Assembly (NCBI GenBank): GCA_035540935.1
Contig: DATLFS010000136.1
Coordinates: forward strand, 1-22,929
DNA length: 22,929 nucleotides
Reading direction: 5' to 3'
Source of the DNA: DATLFS01 sp035540935
GTDB lineage: Bacteria; Actinomycetota; CADDZG01; WHSQ01
This document shows, piece by piece, positions 1 to 7,293 of the stretch. The notes under the pieces are model-generated. The model was not told where the DNA came from, searched no databases, and saw only the letters and a list, made by a program, of their open reading frames with translations. Every line of letters begins with the position of its first letter. Position 1 is the first letter of the stretch. Position numbers and translations under genes: made by a program.

Positions 1-1105
1 GGTCTGCCCTGACCTCACCTTCGCCGGTCGGCGGGTGGTGCTCCAGCACCTTCTCGCCGCCGCGGCGCTCGGCCGGGATCTCGGCGATGATCGCGTCGGC
101 GGCCGCGAGGATCCGCCGGCCCGACCGGAACGAGCGTTGCAACGTCTTGACGTCGGCCGCTTCGCCCGAGGCGCGAGGGAAGTGCTGCGGGAACTCGAGG
201 ATGTTGAAGAGCGTCGCTCCGCGCCAGGCGTAGATCGCCTGGTCGGGATCGCCGACGACGGTGACGGAGCTGCCGGCGGGATAGATCGCCTCCATCATCT
301 TGCGCTGGGACACGTTGGTGTCCTGGTACTCGTCGAGCAGGACGACCGGCCAGCGCTCGCGCAGCTGCGCGGCGACCTCAGGCCGCTCCTGCACGATGCG
401 GTGCGCGAGCGCGATCTGATCGCCGTAGTCGATGCGGCCCATCTCGCGCTTGCGGTCGATGTAGGCGCGGACCACTTTGCAGAGCTCGGGTCGCTCGGTG
501 AGGACGCGCTCGAGATCGCGCGGCGGCGCGGTGCCTTCGCGCTCGTACGCCGCAGCCATGGCTGCATCGGCCTCCGCGACCTGCTCCGGAGTCACGAGAT
601 GGTTCCCGCAGGCATCCGCCAGCTGCCGCACCTTGTCGACCAGCGAGGGCAGCCATGTCACGCGCAAGGTCTCGAAGGTGATCTCGGAGAAGAGCCTCTC
701 GATCAAGAGATAGACCTGCGCCGGCGACAGCAGCGCGACCTCGGGCTCGACGCCGATCTTCGGCCCGAAGTCACGCACGAGACGATCGGCGAACCCGTGA
801 TAGGTGAACACGGCTACCTCCTCGCCGGGCGGGAGATCGACCTCGGCCAGCGCGCGGCGGATGCGTTCGTCCAGCTCGTGCGCGGCCTTGTTCGTGAAGG
901 TGAGACCCACGATCCGGCTCGGGCGGGCCGCGCCGGACGTGACGAGGTGGGCGATACGCGCTGCCATCACGGCCGTCTTCCCCGACCCGGCACCGGCGAT
1001 GAGCGCGAGCGGCTCGGGCGGGTGGTAGATGGCCGCGGCCTGTTCGGGGGTGGGCTCGTACCCCCCGAGCGCCCGGGCAACCGCGGGATGCACCGGTGCT
1101 TTCAT
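1..1105 (-). CDS. AdnB-like UvrD/Rep-family DNA helicase (partial, C-terminus off left edge)
   Basis: Superfamily 1A 3'-5' DNA helicase, translated here from a window-internal ATG for 368 residues before the left edge cuts it. Visible motifs in order: Gln22 of the Q-motif, Walker A GAGSGKT (38-44), TFTNKAA (69-75), Walker B/motif II DEYQ (258-261) and motif III GDPDQAIYAWRGA (285-297). The ATG shares one base with the stop codon of the upstream AdnA-like gene (TGATG), so translation is probably coupled. The opening (a PTxEQAA stretch, then GAGSGKT) resembles mycobacterial AdnB as I remember it, and the order matches adnA-adnB. AdnB carries a RecB-type nuclease domain at its C-terminus. Whether this protein does lies outside the window, so a plain UvrD/PcrA helicase is the alternative. 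Predicted role: motor subunit in resection of DNA double-strand ends in the cytoplasm. Confidence 0.88.
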   Translation of the reverse strand, partial: MKAPVHPAVARALGGYEPTPEQAAAIYHPPEPLALIAGAGSGKTAVMAARIAHLVTSGAARPSRIVGLTFTNKAAHELDERIRRALAEVDLPPGEEVAVFTYHGFADRLVRDFGPKIGVEPEVALLSPAQVYLLIERLFSEITFETLRVTWLPSLVDKVRQLADACGNHLVTPEQVAEADAAMAAAYEREGTAPPRDLERVLTERPELCKVVRAYIDRKREMGRIDYGDQIALAHRIVQERPEVAAQLRERWPVVLLDEYQDTNVSQRKMMEAIYPAGSSVTVVGDPDQAIYAWRGATLFNILEFPQHFPRASGEAADVKTLQRSFRSGRRILAAADAIIAEIPAERRGGEKVLEHHPPTGEGEVRAD

Positions 1106-4044
1106 CAGACGTCGATCTCGGAGCCTTCGGGCCACATGGGGCACAGCGGCTTGAACTTGCAGAACCGGCATTCCGCTTCGGGGCTCGGAGCGAACTCCTC
1201 TTCTTCGATGCCGCGGAGAAGCGTCCCGATGCGCTCCTCGGTCTGCTCGGCCCAGGACAGTCCCTCGATCTCGCGCGGGTATTGCGAGGCGCGCCGGATG
1301 CGCGGCGTGCCGCCTCTCCCCTGCTCGTGTCTCACGTACACGAGCTCGGCGCACTTCGGCTCGCCCAGCTCTCGCAGTTCTTCGTCGCGGGTGCATGCGA
1401 GGAAGTAGGTCGCGAGCTGGAGGTCTTCGCTCGCCTCTCTGTCGCCCTTCCACGAGTTGGAGGTCTTGTAGTCGACGAGCCTGAGGCCGTTCCTGCCGAC
1501 GCGGTCGATGCGGTCGATCTTGCCGCGCACGCGCCAGCCGGCGACCTCGAAGTCGAACCACCGCTCGACGTCGAGCGTCGTGTGTCCGTCGTTCGCCTCG
1601 AGCTCGACGTAGCGGCGGATGATCTCGCGCAGGTCGCGCTTCAGGAAGTCGGCGATCGCGCCGGGAGGAAAGGCGTCGTCGCGCCACAGCCGCTCGGCCT
1701 CTGCCATCAAGGCGTCGACGTCCTTCGGCAGCGCACCCATCTCGGCGCGCTCGAGCAGGTTGTGGACGAGCGACCCGTAAGCCATCTGGTAGGTCGTCTC
1801 GGGATCGAGCCCCAGCACCTGACCCATCAGGTACTGAAGCGGGCAGTTCTCGTACGCGGAGAACCGCGAGTACGACGTCTTCTTCGGCTCGCCCACCACA
1901 GGTGCCCGGTTGACGGTCCACCGCCGCCCACTCCACCACCTCTGGGTGTCGACCCCCGGGAGCTGCGCGAGGCCCCAGACCGCGGCCGCGCGGCGCTCCG
2001 GGGACTCGGCGGTCGCGGCGGCGATCCGGCGCCACGACACCTCGGCCTCTCGAGGGGTGAAGACCAGTGGAGGGACGACGTGGTTCTCCTCGGGGATGCC
2101 GAAGGCGTCGAGGAACCGCGACGGCTCCGCCGCCATGCGGTCGGATCCACCCGCACGAAGCCCGGTGCAGACGGCGCGCGGAGCACGCGACGCGGCCAGC
2201 CGGAAGAGGCGCTCCTCCTCGGCGAGAGCCGCCCGCGCCCGCGCGGCATGGTCACGGGGACCGTCGAGCAGGTCGGCGTCGAGCAAGAGCCCGCGACGCG
2301 ACGGGTCGGGCCATGCGCCCTCGATGCACCCCGCCACCACCACGAACCCCCACTCCCGCCCTTTGGCCGCGTGAGCCGTGACGATCGCCACCGCGTCCTG
2401 GCTCCGATTGAGCCGGATCGACTCGGGCGCGAACTCGGCCGAGGCGAGGGTGTCGATGAAGTCGCCGATACGCGCCCCGCGGCCGCGGCGCTCGGTGAAG
2501 CGGGCGAGGGCGTCGGCGAAGGTGGTGAGCGAGTCGAGCCTCCGGTCGTCCTCGCCCGCGACCACCTCGGCGAACCACGGCGAGGCGCTCCACACCTCCC
2601 AGAACGCCTCGTCCGGCGTGAGGTCGGCCGCCCACCCGCAGGCGCGCTCTACGAGCGCGCAGACCGCCCGGAGCTTCTCCCCCGGCGCGCCGCCCACCTC
2701 CATGTCGCCGCGGCAGAGGTCGTGCAACGGCCGCCCGGCGAGCCGCGCCGCCCGTCGGAGCGCCACGAGATCGGCGGCGGAGAACCCGCCGAGCTCGGAG
2801 GTCAGGAGTGACGGCCACAGGTCCTCGTGGCCCGGCTTTCTGCAGGCGACGGCGAACAGATCGAGGATGGGCCGCACGACGGGATCTTCGGCCAGCCTCA
2901 GAGCCTCGCCGTCGACCGCGTAAGGGACGCCGGCGCGCCCGAGCTCGCGCCGCAGGAGCTGCAATAGAGCGCGGAAGTCACGCACGACGATCGCCATGCG
3001 GCCCCACGGCAGGCCGTCGGCATGGGCACGCCGAAGCTCGGCGACGACTCCCTGCGCCTCCTCGGTCGCGTGCGAGTAGAGGCGGACGTCGGGTGTCTCG
3101 CCGCACGTCCGGTGCACGCGGTCGAGTGCGACGTCGAGCCCTTCGATGCTCTCGAAGGCGCGGGGATCCGCCCCGCGGAACGAGAAGACGGCCCCGTTCG
3201 GATCGGCCGCGACGACCGCACTCCGGTCTTCACCGGACTCGGGGAGCAGCGCGCGCAGGAAAGCAGCCTCGGCGCGCGTCGACTCTTCGAAGTCGTCGAC
3301 CAGGACATGCGGATACACGTCCTTGAGGTCGCTCAGGAGCATCGGGTGCTCCGCGAGCATCTCTCGCGCGCGGTTGAGGACCATGGCGAAGTCGAGCCGC
3401 GGACGGCCGTCCTCGAAGTTGTCGCCGTCTTGGATCCACTGCTCGTAGCGCCTGAAGAAACGTCCCAGCTCGGCCCAGTCGGGACGATCGCGCTCGTGTG
3501 CGAGGCGCACGACCTCTCGGGGCGTGAGCACCCGCTCCTGTGCCCGCAGCAGGAAGTCGCGCACCTCCCCGGCGAACGCGTTCGAAGTGAGCATGCCCCC
3601 GTTCACCGGCCACTCCGCCGGGTCTTCCTCGAGGAGGAGGCGGCGCACGAGCGCGCGCTGGTCGAAGGCGGTCAGCAGCACCGGCTCGGCCGCGTAACCC
3701 GAGAGGGTGTACCCGAGCTCGGCCGTCACTCCCTCAGGCGAGAGGACCGGCACTCCACGCGTGAAGAGCGACCACGCGAAGGCGTGGAACGTGAAGACGC
3801 TCGGTCCGGCGACGGCTCCGCCGATCGCGCGGGCAAAGCGATCGCGCAGCATGATCGCCGCGGCGCGGTTGTGGACGAAGAAGAGGATCGAAGAGGGGTC
3901 GTGCCCGTCCCCGACCAGACGCAGAGCGCGCGCTATCAGCGCGGTCGTCTTTCCGCTGGCGGTCCCGCCCCGCACCCGCAGGACGCCGGTCCCGAACGAG
4001 CGGACCTCCTCCTGGGCCGGGTCGAGCATCGTCGTCACGGTCAC
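1105..4044 (-). CDS. AdnA-like helicase-nuclease (UvrD-like motor plus RecB-type nuclease)
   Basis: A 979-aa fusion of an SF1 helicase and a PD-(D/E)XK nuclease, the architecture of actinobacterial AdnA/AdnB. Motor motifs: Walker A GGTASGKT (26-33), FTFHAFA (84-90), a degenerate motif II VDDFEE (249-254) in place of DExQ, ADPNGAVFSFRGA (280-292), TAHAAKGREW (556-565) and EEERLFRLAASRA (609-621). Nuclease motifs: His761, Asp844 in GKIDRID, Asp858 and Lys860 in DYK, and a QLATY motif (876-880). Cys734 plus C959-x2-C962-x5-C968 form the four-cysteine set expected for an Fe-S cluster. The start is GTG, preceded by a TAnnnT box at exactly 6 nt, so a leaderless transcript is likely. It heads a two-gene operon with the AdnB-like gene. 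The altered motif II suggests a weak or non-essential motor, while the nuclease looks intact. An AddB-like subunit is the alternative reading. Confidence 0.9.
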   Translation of the reverse strand: MTVTTMLDPAQEEVRSFGTGVLRVRGGTASGKTTALIARALRLVGDGHDPSSILFFVHNRAAAIMLRDRFARAIGGAVAGPSVFTFHAFAWSLFTRGVPVLSPEGVTAELGYTLSGYAAEPVLLTAFDQRALVRRLLLEEDPAEWPVNGGMLTSNAFAGEVRDFLLRAQERVLTPREVVRLAHERDRPDWAELGRFFRRYEQWIQDGDNFEDGRPRLDFAMVLNRAREMLAEHPMLLSDLKDVYPHVLVDDFEESTRAEAAFLRALLPESGEDRSAVVAADPNGAVFSFRGADPRAFESIEGLDVALDRVHRTCGETPDVRLYSHATEEAQGVVAELRRAHADGLPWGRMAIVVRDFRALLQLLRRELGRAGVPYAVDGEALRLAEDPVVRPILDLFAVACRKPGHEDLWPSLLTSELGGFSAADLVALRRAARLAGRPLHDLCRGDMEVGGAPGEKLRAVCALVERACGWAADLTPDEAFWEVWSASPWFAEVVAGEDDRRLDSLTTFADALARFTERRGRGARIGDFIDTLASAEFAPESIRLNRSQDAVAIVTAHAAKGREWGFVVVAGCIEGAWPDPSRRGLLLDADLLDGPRDHAARARAALAEEERLFRLAASRAPRAVCTGLRAGGSDRMAAEPSRFLDAFGIPEENHVVPPLVFTPREAEVSWRRIAAATAESPERRAAAVWGLAQLPGVDTQRWWSGRRWTVNRAPVVGEPKKTSYSRFSAYENCPLQYLMGQVLGLDPETTYQMAYGSLVHNLLERAEMGALPKDVDALMAEAERLWRDDAFPPGAIADFLKRDLREIIRRYVELEANDGHTTLDVERWFDFEVAGWRVRGKIDRIDRVGRNGLRLVDYKTSNSWKGDREASEDLQLATYFLACTRDEELRELGEPKCAELVYVRHEQGRGGTPRIRRASQYPREIEGLSWAEQTEERIGTLLRGIEEEEFAPSPEAECRFCKFKPLCPMWPEGSEIDV

Positions 4045-4050
4045 GAGCTG

Positions 4051-4056
4051 AACCTA
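4051..4056 (-). promoter_or_regulatory. -10 box TAGGTT for the AdnA-like gene (leaderless)
   Basis: TAGGTT on the minus strand, followed by CAGCTC (6 nt) and then the GTG start. It fits the TAnnnT pattern found 6-7 nt before nine other starts in this window. No ribosome binding site is present between box and start, which supports a leaderless mRNA and the choice of the GTG over the ATG five codons later. The same GATAGGTTC string precedes the histidine phosphatase gene. Confidence 0.6.
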
Positions 4057-4165
4057 TCGCCGGGCTGTGACGATTTCGGGTCGCCGGCGTCACTTCGGCA
4101 GGGGGTCGCGAAGAAAAGATCTGCCTCTCGTGATCCCGCGCACAGGGGCGTGGTCGCTACGTCCC

Positions 4166-4171
4166 TAGCCT
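4166..4171 (+). promoter_or_regulatory. Possible -10 box TAGCCT for the RTX-like gene
   Basis: TAnnnT match 32 nt before the GTG start. Transcription would begin near 4178 and leave a leader of about 26 nt containing the AGGAGGAG ribosome binding site (4192-4199). No convincing -35 box was seen. This is one short match in a 159-bp divergent gap, so it is tentative. Confidence 0.3.
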
Positions 4172-4203
4172 CTACCGGTGCCGGTCGAGCAAGGAGGAGA
4201 AAC

Positions 4204-4935
4204 GTGGGACGTGTGGGCATAGCCGTTGCCGTGGCGTTGATCGTGTCGGCCGCCCCTGTGGGCGCCCAAGGGGGCTGCCCACCCGGCACCGACGGCGACG
4301 ACGTCATCGAATGCTCGAGAGGCGACGACCGTCACCCCGGCGATCCGGGGGACGACGTCGTCACCGGCAGGGAGGGCGAGGACGAGCTCGCCGGAGGCGA
4401 CGGTGCCGACCGCGTCTTCGGCGGCGTGGGGGTCGACCTGCTCGCCGGCGGCGCCGGCGACGACCGGCTGGGCGGCGGCCCGGGAGGGGACGGGCTGCGC
4501 GGCGACGAAGATGCCGACCATCTCTCCGGAGCCGGAGGCGGTGACGTCCTCGCCGGGGGCGCGGGCGACGACCGGCTCACCGGCGGGCCGGGCTCCGATC
4601 ATCTGAAGGGAGGCGGCGGCCGCGACTACGCCGCAGGCGGAGACGAGCCCGACGTGGTCGCGGGAGGAGCCGGAGGCGACCGCCTCGACGGCGGCGCCGG
4701 CGACGACCGGCTACGCGGCGGGCCGGGGCCGGATGAGCTCGCCGGCGGTCGCGGCGCCGACTGGATCGAGGCCGGACGGGGGTTCGACCTCGTGCGCGCG
4801 GGCGCCGGCGACGACGAGGTCGTGGCCGCGGATCACCGGCGGGACCGCGTGCGCTGCGGCCCCGGAAGGGATCACGTGGAGGCCGACCGGATCGACCGCG
4901 TGGCGATCGACTGTGAGGTCGTGGTCAGGAAGTGA
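4204..4935 (+). CDS. Secreted RTX-like calcium-binding repeat protein
   Basis: A 243-aa protein started at a GTG with the strong ribosome binding site AGGAGGAG 4 nt upstream. A larger upstream extension of the frame is rejected because the signal peptide begins here. Residues 1-21 form a Sec signal peptide (hydrophobic core AVAVALIVSAA, likely cleavage after VGA). Residues about 46-206 are some 17 degenerate GGxGxDxxx nonapeptides, the parallel beta-roll repeat of hemolysin-type proteins that binds Ca2+ between turns. The tail, with Cys218 and Cys237 in a CGPGRD...DCE pattern, is typical of such proteins in high-GC actinobacteria. Cys25 and Cys37 could make a second disulfide. There is no enzymatic domain, so the role is probably structural or adhesive at the cell surface. 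The gene diverges from the AdnA-like gene, and its 3' end overlaps the convergent cupredoxin gene by 11 nt. Confidence 0.88.
   Translation: MGRVGIAVAVALIVSAAPVGAQGGCPPGTDGDDVIECSRGDDRHPGDPGDDVVTGREGEDELAGGDGADRVFGGVGVDLLAGGAGDDRLGGGPGGDGLRGDEDADHLSGAGGGDVLAGGAGDDRLTGGPGSDHLKGGGGRDYAAGGDEPDVVAGGAGGDRLDGGAGDDRLRGGPGPDELAGGRGADWIEAGRGFDLVRAGAGDDEVVAADHRRDRVRCGPGRDHVEADRIDRVAIDCEVVVRK
4339..4821 (+). repeat. Degenerate tandem 27-nt repeats encoding RTX nonapeptides
   Basis: Coding repeats within the RTX-like gene, about 27 nt per unit. The strongest copies share the string ggcgacgaccggct, seen near 4456, 4564 and 4699. They are conserved at the protein level (GGAGDDRL) and drift in DNA, so they reflect the protein fold rather than a mobile or regulatory repeat. 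Confidence 0.75.
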
Positions 4936-5308
4936 CTTTGATCTGCCCGCACATCCCCACGCAGGTCTTCTTGTCCTCCGAGAGCGTGGAGTGCGAGGGC
5001 ATCGTGCAGCGGTACTTGTAGACGCCCTTCTTCTTGAACGTGCGCTTCTTGGAGTCCCCGGGGCTGAGGCTGAAGCCGGCCATGGAGACGCCCGCAGGCT
5101 TCTTGTAGAAGCCGATCTGGTGGATGGTCTCGGACTGCCCGACCCACTTCACGGTCGTCCCCTTCACCACCGTCTTCGACTTGGGTGAGAACGCCCATCC
5201 GGTCGATGAATCGACCGCCTTCACCGTCGTCGTGGCGCCGTGCGAGGCCGCGGGAAGCAGCGCCAGGGCGAGCACGGCGGTAACGGTGGCGAGGCGCGAC
5301 GAGGTCAT
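4925..5308 (-). CDS. Secreted cupredoxin (plastocyanin/azurin-like blue copper protein)
   Basis: A 127-aa protein with a Sec signal peptide (residues 1 to about 25; core VTAVLALALLPAAS, cleavage near HGA). The mature domain is a cupredoxin. Type 1 copper ligands are visible as His63 (ETIHQIGF), Cys101 (YRC), His106 (PSH) and Met119 (VGM). Cys116 and Cys120 flank the Met loop and probably form a disulfide, as in other actinobacterial cupredoxins of the form C...H...C-x-GMCG. The lysine-rich surface (SKKRTFKKKG) is notable. The start is the ATG with AGGAG 5 nt upstream; an upstream extension of the frame lacks a signal peptide and is rejected. Likely an exported electron carrier. It is transcribed toward the RTX-like gene and overlaps it by 11 nt. 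Confidence 0.88.
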   Translation of the reverse strand: MTSSRLATVTAVLALALLPAASHGATTTVKAVDSSTGWAFSPKSKTVVKGTTVKWVGQSETIHQIGFYKKPAGVSMAGFSLSPGDSKKRTFKKKGVYKYRCTMPSHSTLSEDKKTCVGMCGQIKVTS

Positions 5309-5381
5309 CGGAGCTCCTGGAGGGTCGGAAAGGCGGCAGTCGAGTCCCGAGGATGATGGATCGGCCCGGGAAAGGCAAGGC

Positions 5382-5397
5382 TCTCGAGCTGTCGAGA
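5382..5397. repeat. Inverted repeat TCTCGA-N4-TCGAGA in a divergent gap
   Basis: Perfect 6-bp arms around GCTG, lying in the 171-bp gap between the divergent cupredoxin and 83-aa genes. It could be a dimeric regulator site. It is short enough to be chance. Confidence 0.3.
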
Positions 5398-5440
5398 ATC
5401 CGACCGGAAATCCGTCACGACGCCCGGATCGACCCCCATA

Positions 5441-5473
5441 CTTCTTCTTCCGCCGCGTCGGCGGAGGAGGGAG
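5441..5473 (+). promoter_or_regulatory. Hairpin that buries the ribosome binding site of the 83-aa gene
   Basis: Positions 5441-5455 pair without a break with 5459-5473 around the triloop CGT: 15 base pairs, of which three are G-U (5443/5471, 5445/5469, 5448/5466). The 3' arm contains the whole GGAGGAGGG Shine-Dalgarno stretch (5463-5471), and the ATG follows at 5480. If transcribed, the mRNA would hide its own ribosome binding site. This is seen directly in the sequence; any regulatory role is inference. Confidence 0.55.
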
Positions 5474-5479
5474 CCTCGG

Positions 5480-5731
5480 ATGGACCAACCGCATCTGCCG
5501 GAGTGGGAGTCGTCTCTGATCGACGACGCCATCCGTGAGGCGGAGCGCCGTTACCGCGAGGAGCGGGAGGCCACCACCGAGCGAGCCCGGAGGCGCGCCG
5601 TCCAGTTGGCCCGCGAGCAGGCGTACCACCGGCTGGCGCTCGAGATCGACCGGCCGCATCGACGCGGGGCGCAGGTGACGGGGCAGCTCTCGCTGTTCCC
5701 CTCCGACCCGACGCTGTTCGACGCCGGATAG
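5480..5731 (+). CDS. Small protein with a perfect beta-clamp-binding motif (QLSLF)
   Basis: An 83-aa protein of no family I recognise. Residues 8-58 look like one or two charged helices rich in Arg, Glu and Ala (possible coiled coil). A basic linker (RPHRRG) follows, then GQLSLF at 68-73 and a short tail ending TLFDAG. QLSLF exactly matches the bacterial sliding-clamp-binding consensus QL(S/D)LF, found in polymerases, MutS and Hda-like proteins, and its place in a flexible C-terminus is typical. No membrane segment or signal peptide is visible. The ATG has a strong ribosome binding site (GGAGGAGGG) about 8 nt upstream, which is paired in a 15-bp hairpin. It diverges from the cupredoxin gene and precedes dacB by 49 nt. 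A replication- or repair-associated role is inferred from the motif alone. Confidence 0.7.
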   Translation: MDQPHLPEWESSLIDDAIREAERRYREEREATTERARRRAVQLAREQAYHRLALEIDRPHRRGAQVTGQLSLFPSDPTLFDAG

Positions 5732-5768
5732 CGCGCCGAAGCACCTGGACCCGCGGGCGCGGCGCCGT

Positions 5769-5774
5769 CAGACT
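5769..5774 (+). promoter_or_regulatory. Possible weak -10 box CAGACT for dacB (leaderless)
   Basis: CAGACT lies 6 nt before the dacB ATG, where other genes here have TAnnnT. Only the first T deviates. No Shine-Dalgarno sequence precedes the ATG. Read-through from the 83-aa gene is also possible. Confidence 0.3.
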
Positions 5775-5780
5775 GTCCCG

Positions 5781-7088
5781 ATGCCGTCTCTCCGCTCCCT
5801 CGCCGCGAGCGCCCTCGCGCTGACGGCGGCTCTGTCGGCCCCTCCCGCCGTGCACGCCGACGTCGCCGGTCTGGATGCCGGGAGCCGGCGGCCGGTCGCG
5901 GCCGCGCCGGCCGAACGGGTGCCGCGCGCGGCACAGGCCGCGGAGACGACACGGCCGCGATGGAAGCGCCGCATCGACCGACTCGTGGCAGGCCGCGCCG
6001 TCGGCGTCTCGGTCCTGGCCGCCGGGGTCACCCTCTATGAACGCGGCGCCAAGAAGCGCCGGGTGCCGGCCTCGAACCAGAAGCTGATCGCGGCCATGGC
6101 TCTGCTGGAGCGGTTCGACCGGACCGAGCGCCTACCGACGATCCTCTCGGGTCCGGCCCCTCTGAACGGTGTGGTGACGGGCGACGTGTGGATCCTCGGG
6201 CGCGGCGACCCCACCGTGACCTCCGGCGGCGCCTTCGCCCGCTCGCTCCCCTTCGAGCCGACGCGGATCCGCGCCCTCGCCCGCTCGCTGGTCGACGCGG
6301 GCGTGACCCGTATCAGCGGGTCGATCATGGGCAGCACGGGCTACTTCGGGCGCGACTGGTGGGCGCCGGGGTGGAAGGACTACTACCCGTCCCTCTACAT
6401 CGCCCTGCCGAGCGCGCTGACGTTCAACGGCAACCGGTCCGGCGGTGAGCACGTGTCCGATCCGGAACGTCGCGCCGCCGCGGCGCTCACGAAGAGACTG
6501 CGGAAGGTGGGCGTGGAGGTGACCGGTACCGCGGGGTCGGGGGAGCCGCCGGACGGGCTGGTGGAGATCGCCCGCGTCGGATCGCCGTCGATGGAGACGC
6601 TCCTCCGCTACATGAGCCGTTCCTCGTCGAACTTCTTCGCGGAGGTGCTGGGTAAGAGGCTGGGCGTCGCCGCCGCCGGCGCGCCGGGAACGATCGCGAA
6701 GGGTGCCGGCGCGCTGCGCGACTACGCGGTCGCCCGCAACGTTTCCGTCGACGCCCACGACTCCTCCGGTCTCTCCTATGCGAACCGCGTGTCCGCGCGG
6801 GGGCTCGCGCGCCTGCTCGACGACGCCGACGAACAGACCTGGAGCGCGGTCCTGCGGCGGATCCTCCCGACCGGCGGACAAGGGACGCTGGAGCGGCGGC
6901 TTCACGGCGTGAGGGTGCGCGCCAAGACCGGCACCCTGATCGGTCACAGCGCGCTGTCGGGTTACGTCTGGGCGGAACGGCGCGCCGAGTGGGTGCCCTT
7001 CGCCATCATCTCGAGCGGCATGGACAAGTCGAAGGCCGCGGCGATCGAGGATCGCATCGTGCGGATCCTCGAGCAGCGCTCGCGCTGA
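5781..7088 (+). CDS. dacB: D-alanyl-D-alanine carboxypeptidase/endopeptidase (PBP4 family, peptidase S13)
   Basis: A 435-aa exported penicillin-binding protein of class C that trims or opens peptidoglycan cross-links in the envelope. An N-terminal signal peptide (residues 1-27, cleavage near VHA) is followed by an Ala/Arg-rich spacer. Catalytic motifs are all present: SNQK (Ser98 nucleophile, Lys101), SSN (282-284) and KTG (382-384) within AKTGTLIGHS. The GRGDPT block (140-145) and YYPSLY (201-206) are typical of the family. Length agrees with other S13 proteins. The ATG lacks a Shine-Dalgarno sequence but has a -10-like CAGACT 6 nt upstream. The stop codon lies in the palindrome CTGATCAG shared with the convergent 48-aa gene. 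Confidence 0.93.
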   Translation: MPSLRSLAASALALTAALSAPPAVHADVAGLDAGSRRPVAAAPAERVPRAAQAAETTRPRWKRRIDRLVAGRAVGVSVLAAGVTLYERGAKKRRVPASNQKLIAAMALLERFDRTERLPTILSGPAPLNGVVTGDVWILGRGDPTVTSGGAFARSLPFEPTRIRALARSLVDAGVTRISGSIMGSTGYFGRDWWAPGWKDYYPSLYIALPSALTFNGNRSGGEHVSDPERRAAAALTKRLRKVGVEVTGTAGSGEPPDGLVEIARVGSPSMETLLRYMSRSSSNFFAEVLGKRLGVAAAGAPGTIAKGAGALRDYAVARNVSVDAHDSSGLSYANRVSARGLARLLDDADEQTWSAVLRRILPTGGQGTLERRLHGVRVRAKTGTLIGHSALSGYVWAERRAEWVPFAIISSGMDKSKAAAIEDRIVRILEQRSR

Positions 7089-7235
7089 TCAGGCGAGGGC
7101 GGCGACGGAGCCGCAACCGCAGGTGACGACGACCTCGTCCCCGGCCGCCGCCAGGCAGATGTCTCCGTCGCAGCGGGAGCAGAGCTCTCCCGTCGGTATA
7201 TCGGTCTGGTGGAGGGGCTCGATGATGTGGTTCAT
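7089..7235 (-). CDS. 48-aa Cys-rich microprotein (possible metal-binding)
   Basis: A 48-aa protein with five cysteines: C19-x2-C22, C27, C39 and C41 (a CxC). The pattern suggests a small Zn site or Fe-S site, but I recognise no family. The reading frame could extend upstream to 7319, but the ATG at 7235 is preferred because a TAnnnT box (TACGGT) ends exactly 6 nt before it, as for other leaderless genes here. The stop abuts the dacB stop in the palindrome CTGATCAG. Function unknown; existence rests on the promoter position and the ordered cysteines. Confidence 0.6.
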   Translation of the reverse strand: MNHIIEPLHQTDIPTGELCSRCDGDICLAAAGDEVVVTCGCGSVAALA

Positions 7236-7241
7236 GCACTC

Positions 7242-7247
7242 ACCGTA
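7242..7247 (-). promoter_or_regulatory. -10 box TACGGT for the 48-aa Cys-rich gene (leaderless)
   Basis: TACGGT, then GAGTGC (6 nt), then ATG on the minus strand. It supports the short start of this microprotein. Confidence 0.5.
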
Positions 7248-7293
7248 GCAACGGGGTGCGACAGGTTCGCGGATCCCGCGCTCCGAACGCGCC

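Noticed and set aside
1096..2811. Long open plus-strand frame (571 codons) opposite the helicase-nuclease gene
   Set aside because: Pure antisense shadow: low-complexity Arg/Leu/Glu/Pro composition, no domain, no ribosome binding site. The minus strand has a fully motif-supported 979-aa protein.
3022..4203. N-terminal extension of the RTX-like gene back to 3022
   Set aside because: The extra 394 codons are antisense to the AdnA-like gene. A signal peptide and strong ribosome binding site mark GTG 4204 as the start.
4301..4860. Repeats in the RTX-like gene as a CRISPR or satellite array
   Set aside because: Units are in-frame 27-nt codon repeats encoding GGxGxDxxx, with no constant repeat and no spacers.
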